Shown in pieces: positions 41,127-49,692 of a stretch of DNA of 64,000 nt. Numbering within the stretch: the stretch's first letter is position 1; every line of letters starts with the position of its first letter. Source of the DNA: Dyella solisilvae. GTDB lineage: Bacteria > Pseudomonadota > Gammaproteobacteria > Xanthomonadales > Rhodanobacteraceae. The DNA is taken from positions 34,872 through 98,871 of the forward strand of contig NZ_QQSY01000008.1 of assembly GCF_003351225.1 (NCBI RefSeq). Reading direction: 5' to 3'. Below the pieces are notes generated by a model, which had not been told where the DNA came from, made no database searches, and saw only the letters and a program-made list of their open reading frames with translations. The position numbers and the translations under genes were made by a program.

Positions 41127-41153
41127 TTAGCACTCCCGGTAGGTGAGTGCCAA
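41127..41153. promoter_or_regulatory. CIRCE operator (HrcA binding site) of groES-groEL
   Basis: TTAGCACTC (41127-41135), a 9-base spacer, then GAGTGCCAA (41145-41153). This is the CIRCE inverted repeat with one mismatch to the consensus GAGTGCTAA. HrcA repression relieved by heat is the established mode. Confidence 0.95.
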
Positions 41154-41309
41154 TTCTAACGACGCAAAGCCCCCCTGCAAGAGGGCCACTCCGTTGGCTG
41201 ACTATTCCAATGGGGGAGCCCCCACGGGCTTTCAAGAGCGGAATTTCGCCGAACGCCGGCCTATCGACAGGGCCGGAGGCACGGGTAACCATGCCTCCAG
41301 GCCGAATCT

Positions 41310-41981
41310 GTGGACCCAGGACCCGTGAACGACCAACACACCTTGCGCGAGGAAATCGTCGCCCAGGCCCGGCGGCTGACCATCACCGGCCTCAGCCAGG
41401 GCACCTCGGGCAACCTAAGTGCCCGCCACGCCGACGGTTTTCTGATCACCCCGAGCGGCATGCCGTACGAGGCGCTGACCCCGGCCGACATCGTGCAGGT
41501 GGACCTGCTGGGTCGCTATGCCCACCGCCTGCGCCCTTCCAGCGAATGGCGCTTCCACCGCGACATTTATGCCGCCCGCCCGGACGCGGCTGCGGTGGTC
41601 CACGCCCACCCGCCCTATGCGACGGCGCTGGCCATGTGCCGCCGGTCCATTCCCGCGGCGCACTACATGATTGCGGTGGGTGGCGGCGACTCGATCCGCT
41701 GCGCCGACTACCACACCTATGGCACCCAGGAGCTGTCGGACGCGGTGCTGCAGGCCCTGGACGGGCGCCTGGCCTGCCTGATGGCCAACCACGGCATGCT
41801 GGCCGTCGGCAACAGCCTCGCCCAGGCAATGTGGCGGGCGGTGGAGGTGGAGACGCTTGCCCGCCAGTACGCGCTGGCGCTGCAAATCGGCACGCCGGCG
41901 CTGCTGACTGACGGTGAAGTCACGCAGGTGCTGCAAAAATTCGCCACGTACGGACTGATGTCGCCCAAGCCCGATGCCTGA
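41310..41981 (+). CDS. class II aldolase/adducin family protein
   Basis: A 223-aa zinc-dependent aldolase of the L-fuculose-1-phosphate aldolase type. It shows the substrate loop GTSGNLS, the catalytic Glu in SSEWRFH, two zinc-ligand histidines in VVHAHPPYATA and the third in LMANHGMLA. The sugar-phosphate substrate cannot be told. It starts with GTG, either at 41310 or at 41325 (VNDQH). Its end overlaps the start of cutA by 8 bases, so the two are co-translated. Confidence 0.9.
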   Translation: MDPGPVNDQHTLREEIVAQARRLTITGLSQGTSGNLSARHADGFLITPSGMPYEALTPADIVQVDLLGRYAHRLRPSSEWRFHRDIYAARPDAAAVVHAHPPYATALAMCRRSIPAAHYMIAVGGGDSIRCADYHTYGTQELSDAVLQALDGRLACLMANHGMLAVGNSLAQAMWRAVEVETLARQYALALQIGTPALLTDGEVTQVLQKFATYGLMSPKPDA

Positions 41982-42291
41982 TCCCGTTCTTATCTGCTAT
42001 TGCACCTGCCCCGACGCCGCCAGCGCCAAGGCCCTGGCCGAGGCCCTGGTGGGCGAGGACCTGGCCGCCTGCGTCAACCGCTTGCCCGGTGTGCAGTCCA
42101 CCTATCGATGGAAGGGCGAGGTGGTCACCGACGGCGAGGAGCTGCTGATGATCAAGACCACCGCGGCGCGCTTCGCCGTGCTGAAGGAACGTGTGCTGGC
42201 GCTGCATCCCTATGAATTGCCCGAGTTGATCGCCGTGCCGGTGGCTCAGGGGCTCGAGGCCTATCTCGACTGGGTGCGAAACCCGGATTGA
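41974..42291 (+). CDS. cutA: divalent-cation tolerance protein CutA
   Basis: A 105-aa small trimeric protein of normal length. Hallmarks are CTCPDAASAKALAEALV, the loop AACVNRLPGVQSTYRWKG, and HPYELPELIAVPV near the C-terminus. It is linked to copper and other divalent metal tolerance in E. coli, though its mechanism is unclear. In many gammaproteobacteria cutA adjoins dsbD; here the MocR-GST-transporter genes lie between them. Confidence 0.96.
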   Translation: MPDPVLICYCTCPDAASAKALAEALVGEDLAACVNRLPGVQSTYRWKGEVVTDGEELLMIKTTAARFAVLKERVLALHPYELPELIAVPVAQGLEAYLDWVRNPD

Positions 42292-42331
42292 GCCCCCTTT
42301 GGGAGCGCCTTCCAAAGAGGTGATGAGGAGT

Positions 42332-43777
42332 TCAGGTGGGACGGTGCGCCTCCAGCACCCGGCCCAGCACACGCACGGCTTCATCCATGCTTTCCGCAGG
42401 CAGGACACCCAGGCCGAACAGCAGGCCATGGGGCGCGCTATCGCCGATGGCGTTGTCATCGAGCGATTCGATGCGCAGGCCCTGCCGCGCCGCCTCCGCC
42501 ACCACCGTGCCGGCCGCGACCGGCCAGCGCAGCCGCGCCGCCACATGCAGTCCGGCTTCGGCGGGTATTGGTTCAAGGGCGTCTCCGACGTGGCGGGCGA
42601 GTGCATCCAGCAGCGCCTGGCGGCGTTCACCATAGATGCGCCGCATCTTGCGCACGTGGCGGGCCAGGTGGCCCTCGGCGATGAATGGCGCCAGCGTGTC
42701 CTGCGCCAGGACATCGCCGTGCCAGTCGTTGAGCTGGCGGGCTCGCGCCAGCGCGGCCAGCGCCCATGGCGGCGATACCACATAGCCCAGGCGCAGGGCC
42801 GGAAACAGGCTCTTGGAGAAGGTGCCGACGTAGAACACCACGCCGTCGCGATCCAGCGTCTGCAGCGCATCCAGCGGGCGACCGCCGTAGCGGAACTCAC
42901 TGTCGTAGTCGTCCTCGATCACCACCGCGCCATGGCGGCGCGCGAAGGCCAGCAGGGCGTGGCGCCGCGCCGGCGAGATCACCATGCCCAGCGGGCTCTG
43001 GTGCGATGGCGTCACGTAGATGACCCGGGCGTTCGCCGGTATGCGCTCCACCACCAGGCCTTCATCGTCCACCGGCACCGGCGCCACGCTGGCGCCGGCC
43101 AGTTCGAACAGGCGACGCACGGGCCCGTAGCCTGGATCCTCCATCGCCAGCACGGTTTCCCCGGGCGCCACCAGAATGCGCGCCAGCAGATCGAAGGCAT
43201 GCTGGGCCCCGTTGGTCACCACGATGTCCTCGGCGCTGCAGCTCACCGCGCGCGCGAACGAAACGTGGCCCGCGATGGCCTCACGCAGCGCACGGCGTCC
43301 CACCGCCGAGTCGTACAGCGCCGGCTCGCGCGACAAGGCGCGCAGCGCCCGCGCCGACAAGCGTCGCCACACCTCATAGGGGAAATACGAAGCGTCCGGC
43401 ACGCAGGCGCGCAGATCATGGCGCATCGGCGGCAGTTCGCTCATCGGCCTGGGCATGGCGACGTCGCGCCAGCGCGGATGCAGGCGCGGATCGCCGCCGG
43501 TTGCGTGCGGGGACGCGTGGCGCGAGGGTACGACCGCCGCGACCCGGTAACCCGCGCCGTGCCGCGCCGCCAGATAGCCTTCGCTGAGCAGGCGGTCATA
43601 AGCCGAGACCACGGTATTGCGTGACAGACCCAGCGACTCGGCCAGGGATCGTGTGGAAGGCAACGGCTGGCCGGCTCGCAGCCGGCCATCGAGGATGGCG
43701 CAGCGCAGCTGGCCATGCAGGGCGTGCAGCCGACCGCGCGGCGGGATGTCCAGGGGAAAGGCCAGCAGGGGTTCCAT
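42332..43777 (-). CDS. MocR/PdxR-type GntR-aminotransferase regulator
   Basis: A 481-aa two-domain regulator. A GntR winged helix lies at about 10-75 (LPSTRSLAESLGLSRNTVVSAYDRL). A fold-type I aminotransferase domain follows from about 110 to the end and uses PLP as a ligand. The Schiff-base lysine lies in GTFSKSLFPALRLGY, and IEDDYDSEFRYGG holds the cofactor aspartate. MocR proteins control PLP synthesis, GABA use and other genes. The start at 43777 gives a normal N-terminus. It is divergent from the GST gene at 43888, which with the following transporter is a likely target. Confidence 0.93.
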   Translation of the reverse strand: MEPLLAFPLDIPPRGRLHALHGQLRCAILDGRLRAGQPLPSTRSLAESLGLSRNTVVSAYDRLLSEGYLAARHGAGYRVAAVVPSRHASPHATGGDPRLHPRWRDVAMPRPMSELPPMRHDLRACVPDASYFPYEVWRRLSARALRALSREPALYDSAVGRRALREAIAGHVSFARAVSCSAEDIVVTNGAQHAFDLLARILVAPGETVLAMEDPGYGPVRRLFELAGASVAPVPVDDEGLVVERIPANARVIYVTPSHQSPLGMVISPARRHALLAFARRHGAVVIEDDYDSEFRYGGRPLDALQTLDRDGVVFYVGTFSKSLFPALRLGYVVSPPWALAALARARQLNDWHGDVLAQDTLAPFIAEGHLARHVRKMRRIYGERRQALLDALARHVGDALEPIPAEAGLHVAARLRWPVAAGTVVAEAARQGLRIESLDDNAIGDSAPHGLLFGLGVLPAESMDEAVRVLGRVLEAHRPT

Positions 43778-43796
43778 GACGGGCTCCACAGGTCTC

Positions 43797-43852
43797 AACT
43801 GGTACCAGACAATCCGCCGGATCTGGCACTTTTTCAAGACCAGTGAGCAAGC
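43797..43852. promoter_or_regulatory. probable MocR operator/promoter region
   Basis: A 10-bp perfect palindrome CTGGTACCAG (43799-43808) is followed by ATCTGGCACTTTTT and AGACCAGT. These repeated CTGG half-sites lie in the spacer between the divergent regulator and GST genes. MocR-type sites commonly use repeated half-sites of this kind. Confidence 0.55.
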
Positions 43853-43887
43853 CACACTAGACCCAACGCCAAGGCAGGAGCGCCGTC

Positions 43888-44577
43888 ATGATCGAGCTGT
43901 ACTTCGCCGCGACCCCGAACGGGCTGAAGATCCGCCTGTTCCTGGAAGAGACCGGGCTGCCGCACTTCATCACGCCGGTCAGCCTGAGCAAGGGCGAGCA
44001 GTTCGCGCCGGCCTTCCTGGCAATCTCACCCAACAACAAGATTCCGGCGATCGTCGACCATGCCCCGGCCGGCGGCGGCGCCCCGATCAGCGTGTTCGAG
44101 TCCGGCGCGATCCTGCAGTACCTGGCCGAGAAGACCGGGCAACTGCTGCCAAGCGACCCGCGCCGGCGCATTGAAGTGCTGCAGTGGCTGTATTGGCAGG
44201 TGGGCGGGCTTGGCCCGATGGCCGGGCAGATCGGGCATTTCAACGTGTACGCCCCTGAAAAAGTTCCCTATGCGATCGACCGCTACACCCGCGAGGTGGC
44301 GCGCCTTTATGACGTGCTCGACCGCCGGCTGGCCGACCGCGAGTTCATCGCCAGCGAATTCTCCATTGCCGATGTCGCCTGCTATCCCTGGATCGTGCCG
44401 CATGAGGCGCACGGGCAGAACCTGGCCGATTTCCCGCACCTGGAGCGTTGGTTCATGGCCATCGCCCAGCGCCCGGCCACCCTGCGCACCTACGAAGGTG
44501 TGGAAAACGCCTACCAGCCCAAGCAGGCGCTCACCGAGGACGAACGCCGCACGTTGTTCGGCCAGGGCAAGCCCTGA
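43888..44577 (+). CDS. yfcG: glutathione S-transferase, YfcG-like disulfide-bond oxidoreductase
   Basis: A 229-aa protein, strongly similar to E. coli YfcG: YFAATPNGLKIRLFLEE, SPNNKIPAIVDH, FESGAILQYLAEKTG, WLYWQVGGLGPMAGQ. The thioredoxin-like N-terminal domain (1-85) has the TPNG active-site segment and the helical C-terminal domain follows. YfcG proteins reduce small disulfides with glutathione rather than conjugate xenobiotics; the same role is inferred here. It is divergent from a MocR regulator and followed, after a repeat, by a drug/metabolite transporter. Confidence 0.92.
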   Translation: MIELYFAATPNGLKIRLFLEETGLPHFITPVSLSKGEQFAPAFLAISPNNKIPAIVDHAPAGGGAPISVFESGAILQYLAEKTGQLLPSDPRRRIEVLQWLYWQVGGLGPMAGQIGHFNVYAPEKVPYAIDRYTREVARLYDVLDRRLADREFIASEFSIADVACYPWIVPHEAHGQNLADFPHLERWFMAIAQRPATLRTYEGVENAYQPKQALTEDERRTLFGQGKP

Positions 44578-44640
44578 AGACTGCTGACAGGTTCAGGCAC
44601 TACCCTGTCCTAGCCTGTCCCCAGGCCCCTATCGTTGAAC

Positions 44641-44757
44641 CTCGTCATGCCAGCGAAGCGCTCTTCAACAGCCGAAGGGCTGGTCAAGCTGGCATCCAGC
44701 GACTTTCGCCTCGCGCCCCAAAGGCACTGGATCCCTGCGTCCGCAGGGATGACGAGC
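44641..44757. repeat. decayed inverted-repeat element upstream of transporter gene
   Basis: GTCATGCCAGCG and GCTGGCATCCAG on the left and GGATCCCTGCG/CGCAGGGATGACGAG on the right follow the pattern of the element at 31288. It ends only 16 bases before the transporter start and so has probably replaced its upstream sequence. Confidence 0.6.
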
Positions 44758-44773
44758 AAAAACACCTCGAGTG

Positions 44774-45691
44774 ATGACCATGAAAACCTCCGACATCGCC
44801 GCATTGCTGTTGCTGGGAGCCCTGTGGGGCGCCTCGTTCCTGTTCATGCGCATGGGCGCCGACGAGTTCGGCGGCATGGCGCTGGCCGGCATGCGCGCGA
44901 TCGGCGCGGCGCTGTGCTCGGCGCCGCTGCTGCTGTCGCGCCAGCGCCGCATCGAGATGCGCACGCACTGGCGCCCGATCGCCATCGTGGGCCTGGCCAA
45001 TTCGGCGCTGCCGTTCATCCTGTTTTCCTATGCGGCGCGCAGCCTGCCGGCGGGGGTTTCCGCGATCTCCGACGCCATCGCACCGCTGCTGGTGGCGATG
45101 TCCGGCTGGATGTTCCTGGGCGAAAAGCTCGACGCCACCCGGGCCAGCGGGCTGGTGATCGGCCTCACCGGCGTGGTCTGGCTGGTGGCGGGCACGGTCG
45201 GCTTCAGCCACGACGGCGGCAGCCTTGGCTGGGCCATGGCCGCCTGCGTGGGCGCCAATGTCTGCTACACCTTCGGCGCGCACTTCAGCCAGCGCATGCT
45301 GCGTGACCTGACGCCGCTGAGCGTGGCCACCGGCAGCCAGCTCGCCGCCGCCATCGTGCTGCTGCCGCTGACCGTCTGGATGTGGCCTGCCACTACGCCG
45401 GGAGCCGCCTCCTGGCTGGCCGCACTGGGCCTGGCGGCGCTCTGCACGTCGCTGGCCTACGTGCTGTTCTACGGCCTGATGGCGCGCGTGGGCGCGTCCC
45501 GCAGCATGGCGGTGATGTACATGATCCCGGTGTTCGGCGTGCTGTGGGGCCTGCTGTTCCTGCATGAGCCTGTGACCGTGGCGATGGCCGGCGGCTGCGT
45601 GGTGATCCTGTTCGGCGTGGCGCTGACCACCGGCATGCTGCGCTTCCGTGCGGCGCCCACCCTGAACGAGGCCGCCGCGGAACAAGGCTGA
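44774..45691 (+). CDS. EamA/DMT-family transporter
   Basis: A 305-aa inner-membrane protein with ten predicted transmembrane helices in two EamA repeats (PF00892). Typical turns are LLLGALWGASFLFMR at the start, and SLPAGVSAISDAIAPLLVA and MAVMYMIPVFGVLWGLLFLHEPV at each repeat end. Substrate unknown. GTG at 44771 and ATGs at 44774 and 44780 are possible starts, and no clear ribosome-binding site is seen because a repeat lies immediately upstream. It may be part of the MocR-controlled group. Confidence 0.9.
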   Translation: MTMKTSDIAALLLLGALWGASFLFMRMGADEFGGMALAGMRAIGAALCSAPLLLSRQRRIEMRTHWRPIAIVGLANSALPFILFSYAARSLPAGVSAISDAIAPLLVAMSGWMFLGEKLDATRASGLVIGLTGVVWLVAGTVGFSHDGGSLGWAMAACVGANVCYTFGAHFSQRMLRDLTPLSVATGSQLAAAIVLLPLTVWMWPATTPGAASWLAALGLAALCTSLAYVLFYGLMARVGASRSMAVMYMIPVFGVLWGLLFLHEPVTVAMAGGCVVILFGVALTTGMLRFRAAPTLNEAAAEQG

Positions 45692-45792
45692 TCCGCCGCG
45701 GTCCATCGCCGCATCGGCCATGCGTTCTCAGCTGGGCCATAATCCATGGTTGGCCCGTGCCTCTGGCGCGGGCGTTTCCTGCTGGAGCCGCA

Positions 45793-48000
45793 ATGCGCCT
45801 GATCCGCCCCGGCCGCTTGGCCGCCCGCTTTTCCGCCCTGCTGGGCCTGTGCCTGACCCTGCTGGTCATCGCGCCCGCGATGGCCCAGGACGACCTCGAC
45901 GGCCTGCTGCCGGTGACCGAGGCCTACAAGCTGAGCGCCGATGCCTCCACGCCCGGCGTGGTGAAGCTGCACTGGACCATCGCCCCGGACTACTACCTCT
46001 ACCGCGGCCGCATGAAGTTCAAGGCCGGCGAGGGCGTGACCCTGGGCGAGGCGCAGCTGCCCGACGGCGAGAAGCACCACGACGAATACCTGGGCGACGT
46101 GGAGACCTATCACCACGGTATCGACGCCACGGTGCCCTACACGCTGGCCAGCGGCGCCACGCGGCTGAAGCTGACCGTGCAATACCAGGGCTGCCACGAG
46201 GTGGACCCGAAGATCTGCTATCCGCCGCATACCGAGCAGCTGGACCTGGCGTTGCCCACGGGCCCGGCCCAGGCCGGCCCCTCGCTGGGTGCCGCGCTGG
46301 GCAAGCTGGGTTCCAGCCGCGCCGGCGAAGGCGCGGCGCTGCCGGCCGAGCAGGCTTTCCAGTTCGAGGCCCTGGCCAAGGACCGCCAGCACCTGCTGCT
46401 GCGCTGGAACATGCCCAAGGGCTACTACCTCTACCGCGACCAGACCACGCTGCGGCTGAAAGACGCCGGCGACCTGACGCTGGGTGAACCCGCGTGGCCG
46501 GCCGGGGTGGCGCACGATGACGCGCACTTCGGCCAGACCACCGTGTTCTTCGACCAGGTCGAACTGCCGGTGGCGATCCACGGCGACACCACCGGCCGGC
46601 AGAGCGTGACGCTGGAGGCGAGCTTCCAGGGCTGCCAGGACGGCGGCCTGTGCTATCCGGTGATGACCCGCACGCTGACCGTCGACCTCGGTGGCGCGGC
46701 GCCCGTCGTCGGCCCGTCCGCCGCTCCCGCGCCTGAGACGCCGCCGGCGTCGGCGACCAGCCGGTCGCCGCGGATCGGCCTGCTCTCCGCGCTGCTGCTC
46801 GCCCTGGCCGGCGGCCTGGTGCTGAACCTGATGCCTTGTGTGCTGCCGGTGCTGGCGATCAAGGCGGTGGGCCTGCTGGAGAGCGGCGAAAGCCATGCCA
46901 GGGCGCGCGCCCATGCGCTTTCCTACAGCGCCGGCGTGCTGAGCAGCTTCGCCCTGATCGGTATCGTCATTCTTGTGCTGCGCTCGGCCGGCCAGGCCAT
47001 GGGCTGGGGCGCCCAGTTGCAGCAGCCGCTGGTGGTGGGCGTGCTGGCCTGCGTGATGGTGGCGGTGGGCTTGTCGATGTCGGGCGTGGTGCAGTTCGGC
47101 GCCTCGCTGGGCAACGTTGGCCAGTCGCTGGCGTCGCGCTCGGGCCATGCCGGTCACTTCTTCACCGGCGTGCTCGCGGTGGTGGTCGCCAGCCCGTGCA
47201 CGGCCCCGTTCATGGGCAGCGCCCTGGTCTACGCCTTCGCGGCGCCGATGCTCTATGCGCTGCTGGTGCTGCTGATGCTGGGCGTGGGCCTGGCGCTGCC
47301 GTTCCTCCTGGTGGCCTTCGTACCCGCCCTGGCGCGCCTGCTGCCGCGGCCCGGGGCCTGGATGGAGACGCTCAAGCAGGTGCTGGCCTTCCCGATGTAC
47401 CTCACCGCGGCATGGCTGGTGTGGGTGCTGGCGCATCAGCGTGGCGCCGATGCGGTCGGACTGGTGCTGGTGGCGGCGGTGATGCTGGCCGCCACGCTGT
47501 GGTGGTTCGAGCGCAGCCGCACGCGCGGCGTCGCAAGCAAGCTGGCGGTCGCCGTGCTGGCGGTGCTCACCGCGTTGCCGCTCTACCAGCTCGGGCAGCT
47601 TCCGCCGCCGGCGCAGACCGCGACGGTGGCCGAGGGCGTGGTCGCTTTCAGCCCTGAAAAGCTGGCCGAGCTGCGCAAGGCCGGCGTCCCGGTGTTCGTG
47701 GACATGACCGCCGACTGGTGCGTGACCTGCAAGGCCAATGAGCATGCCGTGCTGGATACCGAGGCGTTCCGCGAGCTGCTGCGAAAGACCGGCGCGGTCT
47801 ACATGAAAGGCGACTGGACCGACGTGAACCCGACCATCGCCGCGTTCCTGCAGCAATACAACTCGCCTGGCGTGCCGCTCTACGTGGTGTTCCCCAAGGG
47901 CGGCGGCGAAGGCCACATGCTGCCCACCGTGCTGACCTCCTCCATGGTCGAGGAAGCGCTGACCAAGGCCGCGGGCACGCCGGTGGCCAGCAACCCATGA
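45793..48000 (+). CDS. dsbD: thiol:disulfide interchange protein DsbD with duplicated N-terminal domain
   Basis: A 735-aa protein that carries reducing power from cytoplasmic thioredoxin to the periplasm. The signal peptide ends near residue 31. Two DsbD-alpha domains lie in tandem: one with Cys134/Cys142 (GCHEVDPKICYPP) and one with Cys281/Cys287 (GCQDGGLCYP). The membrane domain (about 328-600) has Cys349 (LMPCVLP) and Cys469 (SPCTAPF). The C-terminal thioredoxin-like domain has CVTC at 643-646. E. coli DsbD (565 aa) has one alpha domain, so this copy is longer by one domain. It overlaps the next gene by 4 bases. Confidence 0.95.
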   Translation: MRLIRPGRLAARFSALLGLCLTLLVIAPAMAQDDLDGLLPVTEAYKLSADASTPGVVKLHWTIAPDYYLYRGRMKFKAGEGVTLGEAQLPDGEKHHDEYLGDVETYHHGIDATVPYTLASGATRLKLTVQYQGCHEVDPKICYPPHTEQLDLALPTGPAQAGPSLGAALGKLGSSRAGEGAALPAEQAFQFEALAKDRQHLLLRWNMPKGYYLYRDQTTLRLKDAGDLTLGEPAWPAGVAHDDAHFGQTTVFFDQVELPVAIHGDTTGRQSVTLEASFQGCQDGGLCYPVMTRTLTVDLGGAAPVVGPSAAPAPETPPASATSRSPRIGLLSALLLALAGGLVLNLMPCVLPVLAIKAVGLLESGESHARARAHALSYSAGVLSSFALIGIVILVLRSAGQAMGWGAQLQQPLVVGVLACVMVAVGLSMSGVVQFGASLGNVGQSLASRSGHAGHFFTGVLAVVVASPCTAPFMGSALVYAFAAPMLYALLVLLMLGVGLALPFLLVAFVPALARLLPRPGAWMETLKQVLAFPMYLTAAWLVWVLAHQRGADAVGLVLVAAVMLAATLWWFERSRTRGVASKLAVAVLAVLTALPLYQLGQLPPPAQTATVAEGVVAFSPEKLAELRKAGVPVFVDMTADWCVTCKANEHAVLDTEAFRELLRKTGAVYMKGDWTDVNPTIAAFLQQYNSPGVPLYVVFPKGGGEGHMLPTVLTSSMVEEALTKAAGTPVASNP

Positions 48001-48542
48001 GCCTGAGCCGAAGTAACTGGACCATCCTGGGCCTGGCCGTGCTGGCCGCCACGGTCGGCGGCTGGCTTCAGCACGCCAGCCGCCGCGCGCACGTGCCGCC
48101 GGGCGTCCAAGTGGCGGAAGCCGGCCAGATCGTTCCCGATCTGGCCCTGGCCGGGTTGGACGGCAGAGAACATCGCCTGTCCGAGTTTCGCGGCCGCCGC
48201 GTGCTGCTGAACTTCTGGGCCACCTGGTGCGGCCCCTGCCTCAAGGAAATGCCGGCCCTGGTGCAAGCCCAGGCGAACGTCGGTGAAAAGGGCGCCATCG
48301 TCCTCGGCATCGCCATGGATGACCCGGCGCGGGTGCAGGCCTTTCTCACCCAGCATCCGGTCAACTACCCGGTGTGGCTGGGCCGGCTGGATAGCCCCAG
48401 CACCTCCTTGCGCCTGGGGAACGTCGGCGAACTGCTGCCTTACAGCGTGCTACTGGATGAAAACGGCCGGCTGCTGGAAAGCCGGCGGGGCCCGCTGGAC
48501 GCACCAACGCTGGCCCGTTGGCTGGCGCCAGCCGCGCCCTGA
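47997..48542 (+). CDS. TlpA/ResA-like membrane-anchored thioredoxin
   Basis: A 181-aa periplasmic thiol-disulfide oxidoreductase. It has an N-terminal anchor helix (about 9-25) and a thioredoxin fold with active site WCGPC (Cys78, Cys81). The ATGA overlap with dsbD indicates translational coupling and suggests that DsbD keeps it reduced. It may serve cytochrome c maturation or protection of thiols. Confidence 0.93.
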   Translation: MSLSRSNWTILGLAVLAATVGGWLQHASRRAHVPPGVQVAEAGQIVPDLALAGLDGREHRLSEFRGRRVLLNFWATWCGPCLKEMPALVQAQANVGEKGAIVLGIAMDDPARVQAFLTQHPVNYPVWLGRLDSPSTSLRLGNVGELLPYSVLLDENGRLLESRRGPLDAPTLARWLAPAAP

Positions 48543-48693
48543 CGCGGTTTGCGTCGCCATACGTCGCCGCACGGTTTAACGTTAACTTCTCCTTCAAACA
48601 TCGTCGAACTGCGCCGAACTGGACAACAACACCGAGAGCGGCGCACACTCCGCGCCGACACCGGCTCGTGCCGGTCCGACCCAGGGTGGTTGT

Positions 48694-49149
48694 GTGGCGA
48701 AGATCCTGGTCCTGCATGGACCCAATCTCAATCTGCTGGGCACGCGCGAGCCGGAGGTCTACGGCCGCGACACGCTGGCCGATATCGACGCCATGCTGAT
48801 CCGGCGCGCGCAGGCCGCGGGCCACGGGCTGGAGGCGCTGCAGTCCAACGCCGAGCACGCGCTGATCGAGCGCGTCCACCAGGCGCGACAGGACGGCACC
48901 GACTTCATCCTGATCAATCCCGGCGCCTTCACCCATACCAGCATCGCGCTGCGCGACGCGCTGGCCGGGGTGGCGGTCCCGTTCATCGAGCTGCACCTGT
49001 CGAACGTGCATGCGCGCGAGCCCTTCCGCCGGCACTCGTACCTCTCGGACATCGCCGTCGGCGTGATCTGCGGCTTTGGCGCTGACAGCTACCGGCTGGC
49101 GCTGGATGCCGCCCTGGCCCGCCTGGACCACCGCGCCCCGGCGCACTGA
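48694..49149 (+). CDS. aroQ: type II 3-dehydroquinate dehydratase
   Basis: A 151-aa enzyme of the shikimate pathway. It has [17 protein letters not shown] with the catalytic Tyr, the phosphate-binding region [10 protein letters not shown], and the catalytic His in HLSNVHARE. Length is normal. It starts with GTG at 48694, giving [11 protein letters not shown]; no better start exists. It is the first gene of the aroQ-accB-accC group, an order conserved in Pseudomonas and relatives. The AT-rich palindrome TTAACGTTAA at 48576-48585 lies upstream. Confidence 0.97.
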   Translation: MAKILVLHGPNLNLLGTREPEVYGRDTLADIDAMLIRRAQAAGHGLEALQSNAEHALIERVHQARQDGTDFILINPGAFTHTSIALRDALAGVAVPFIELHLSNVHAREPFRRHSYLSDIAVGVICGFGADSYRLALDAALARLDHRAPAH

Positions 49150-49218
49150 CTCCGGCACGCCCGCCACCCTATTCCCATCCGGCCGCCCCGGCGGCCTCAC
49201 GAAAAGAAGGTTTCAACC

Positions 49219-49677
49219 ATGGACCTGCGCAAGATCAAGAAGCTCATTGACCTGCTCGAGGAATCCAACCTCGCCGAACTGGAAATCAAGGAAGGCGAGG
49301 AAGTCGTTCGCCTGTCGCGCGTGCCCAAGGGCACCGTCACGGTCGCCTCCGCCCCGGTGATGCACGCCGCCCCGGTCGCCGCTGCGCCGGTCGCAGCCGC
49401 CCCGGTCGCCGAAGCCGCTCCCGCCACCCCGGCGCTGCCGGCCGGCCACGTGGTCAAGGCGCCGATGGTCGGTACCTTCTACGCCTCGTCCAGCCCGGGC
49501 GCCGCCGCGTTCGTGAAGGTCGGCCAGCAGGTCAAGGCCGGCGAGACGCTGGGCATCATCGAAGCGATGAAGATGTTCAACCAGATCGAAGCCGACGTGG
49601 CCGGCACCGTGCAGGCCATCCTGGTCGAGAACGGCCAGCCGGTGGAATTCGACCAGCCGATGTTCGTGATCGCCTAA
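49219..49677 (+). CDS. accB: biotin carboxyl carrier protein of acetyl-CoA carboxylase
   Basis: A 152-aa BCCP. The N-terminal dimerisation region (1-40) is joined by an Ala/Pro/Val linker (44-74) to the biotinyl domain (75-152), where Lys118 in EAMKM is the biotinylation site. It carries the carboxyl group for malonyl-CoA synthesis. Sixteen bases separate it from accC. A GAAAAGAAGG ribosome-binding region precedes the ATG. Confidence 0.98.
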   Translation: MDLRKIKKLIDLLEESNLAELEIKEGEEVVRLSRVPKGTVTVASAPVMHAAPVAAAPVAAAPVAEAAPATPALPAGHVVKAPMVGTFYASSSPGAAAFVKVGQQVKAGETLGIIEAMKMFNQIEADVAGTVQAILVENGQPVEFDQPMFVIA

Positions 49678-49692
49678 ACCAGGCTGACGATC

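Noticed and set aside
45469..47916. 815-codon minus-strand open frame opposite dsbD
   Set aside because: Antisense shadow of dsbD, with very high His, Arg and Gln content and no domain.
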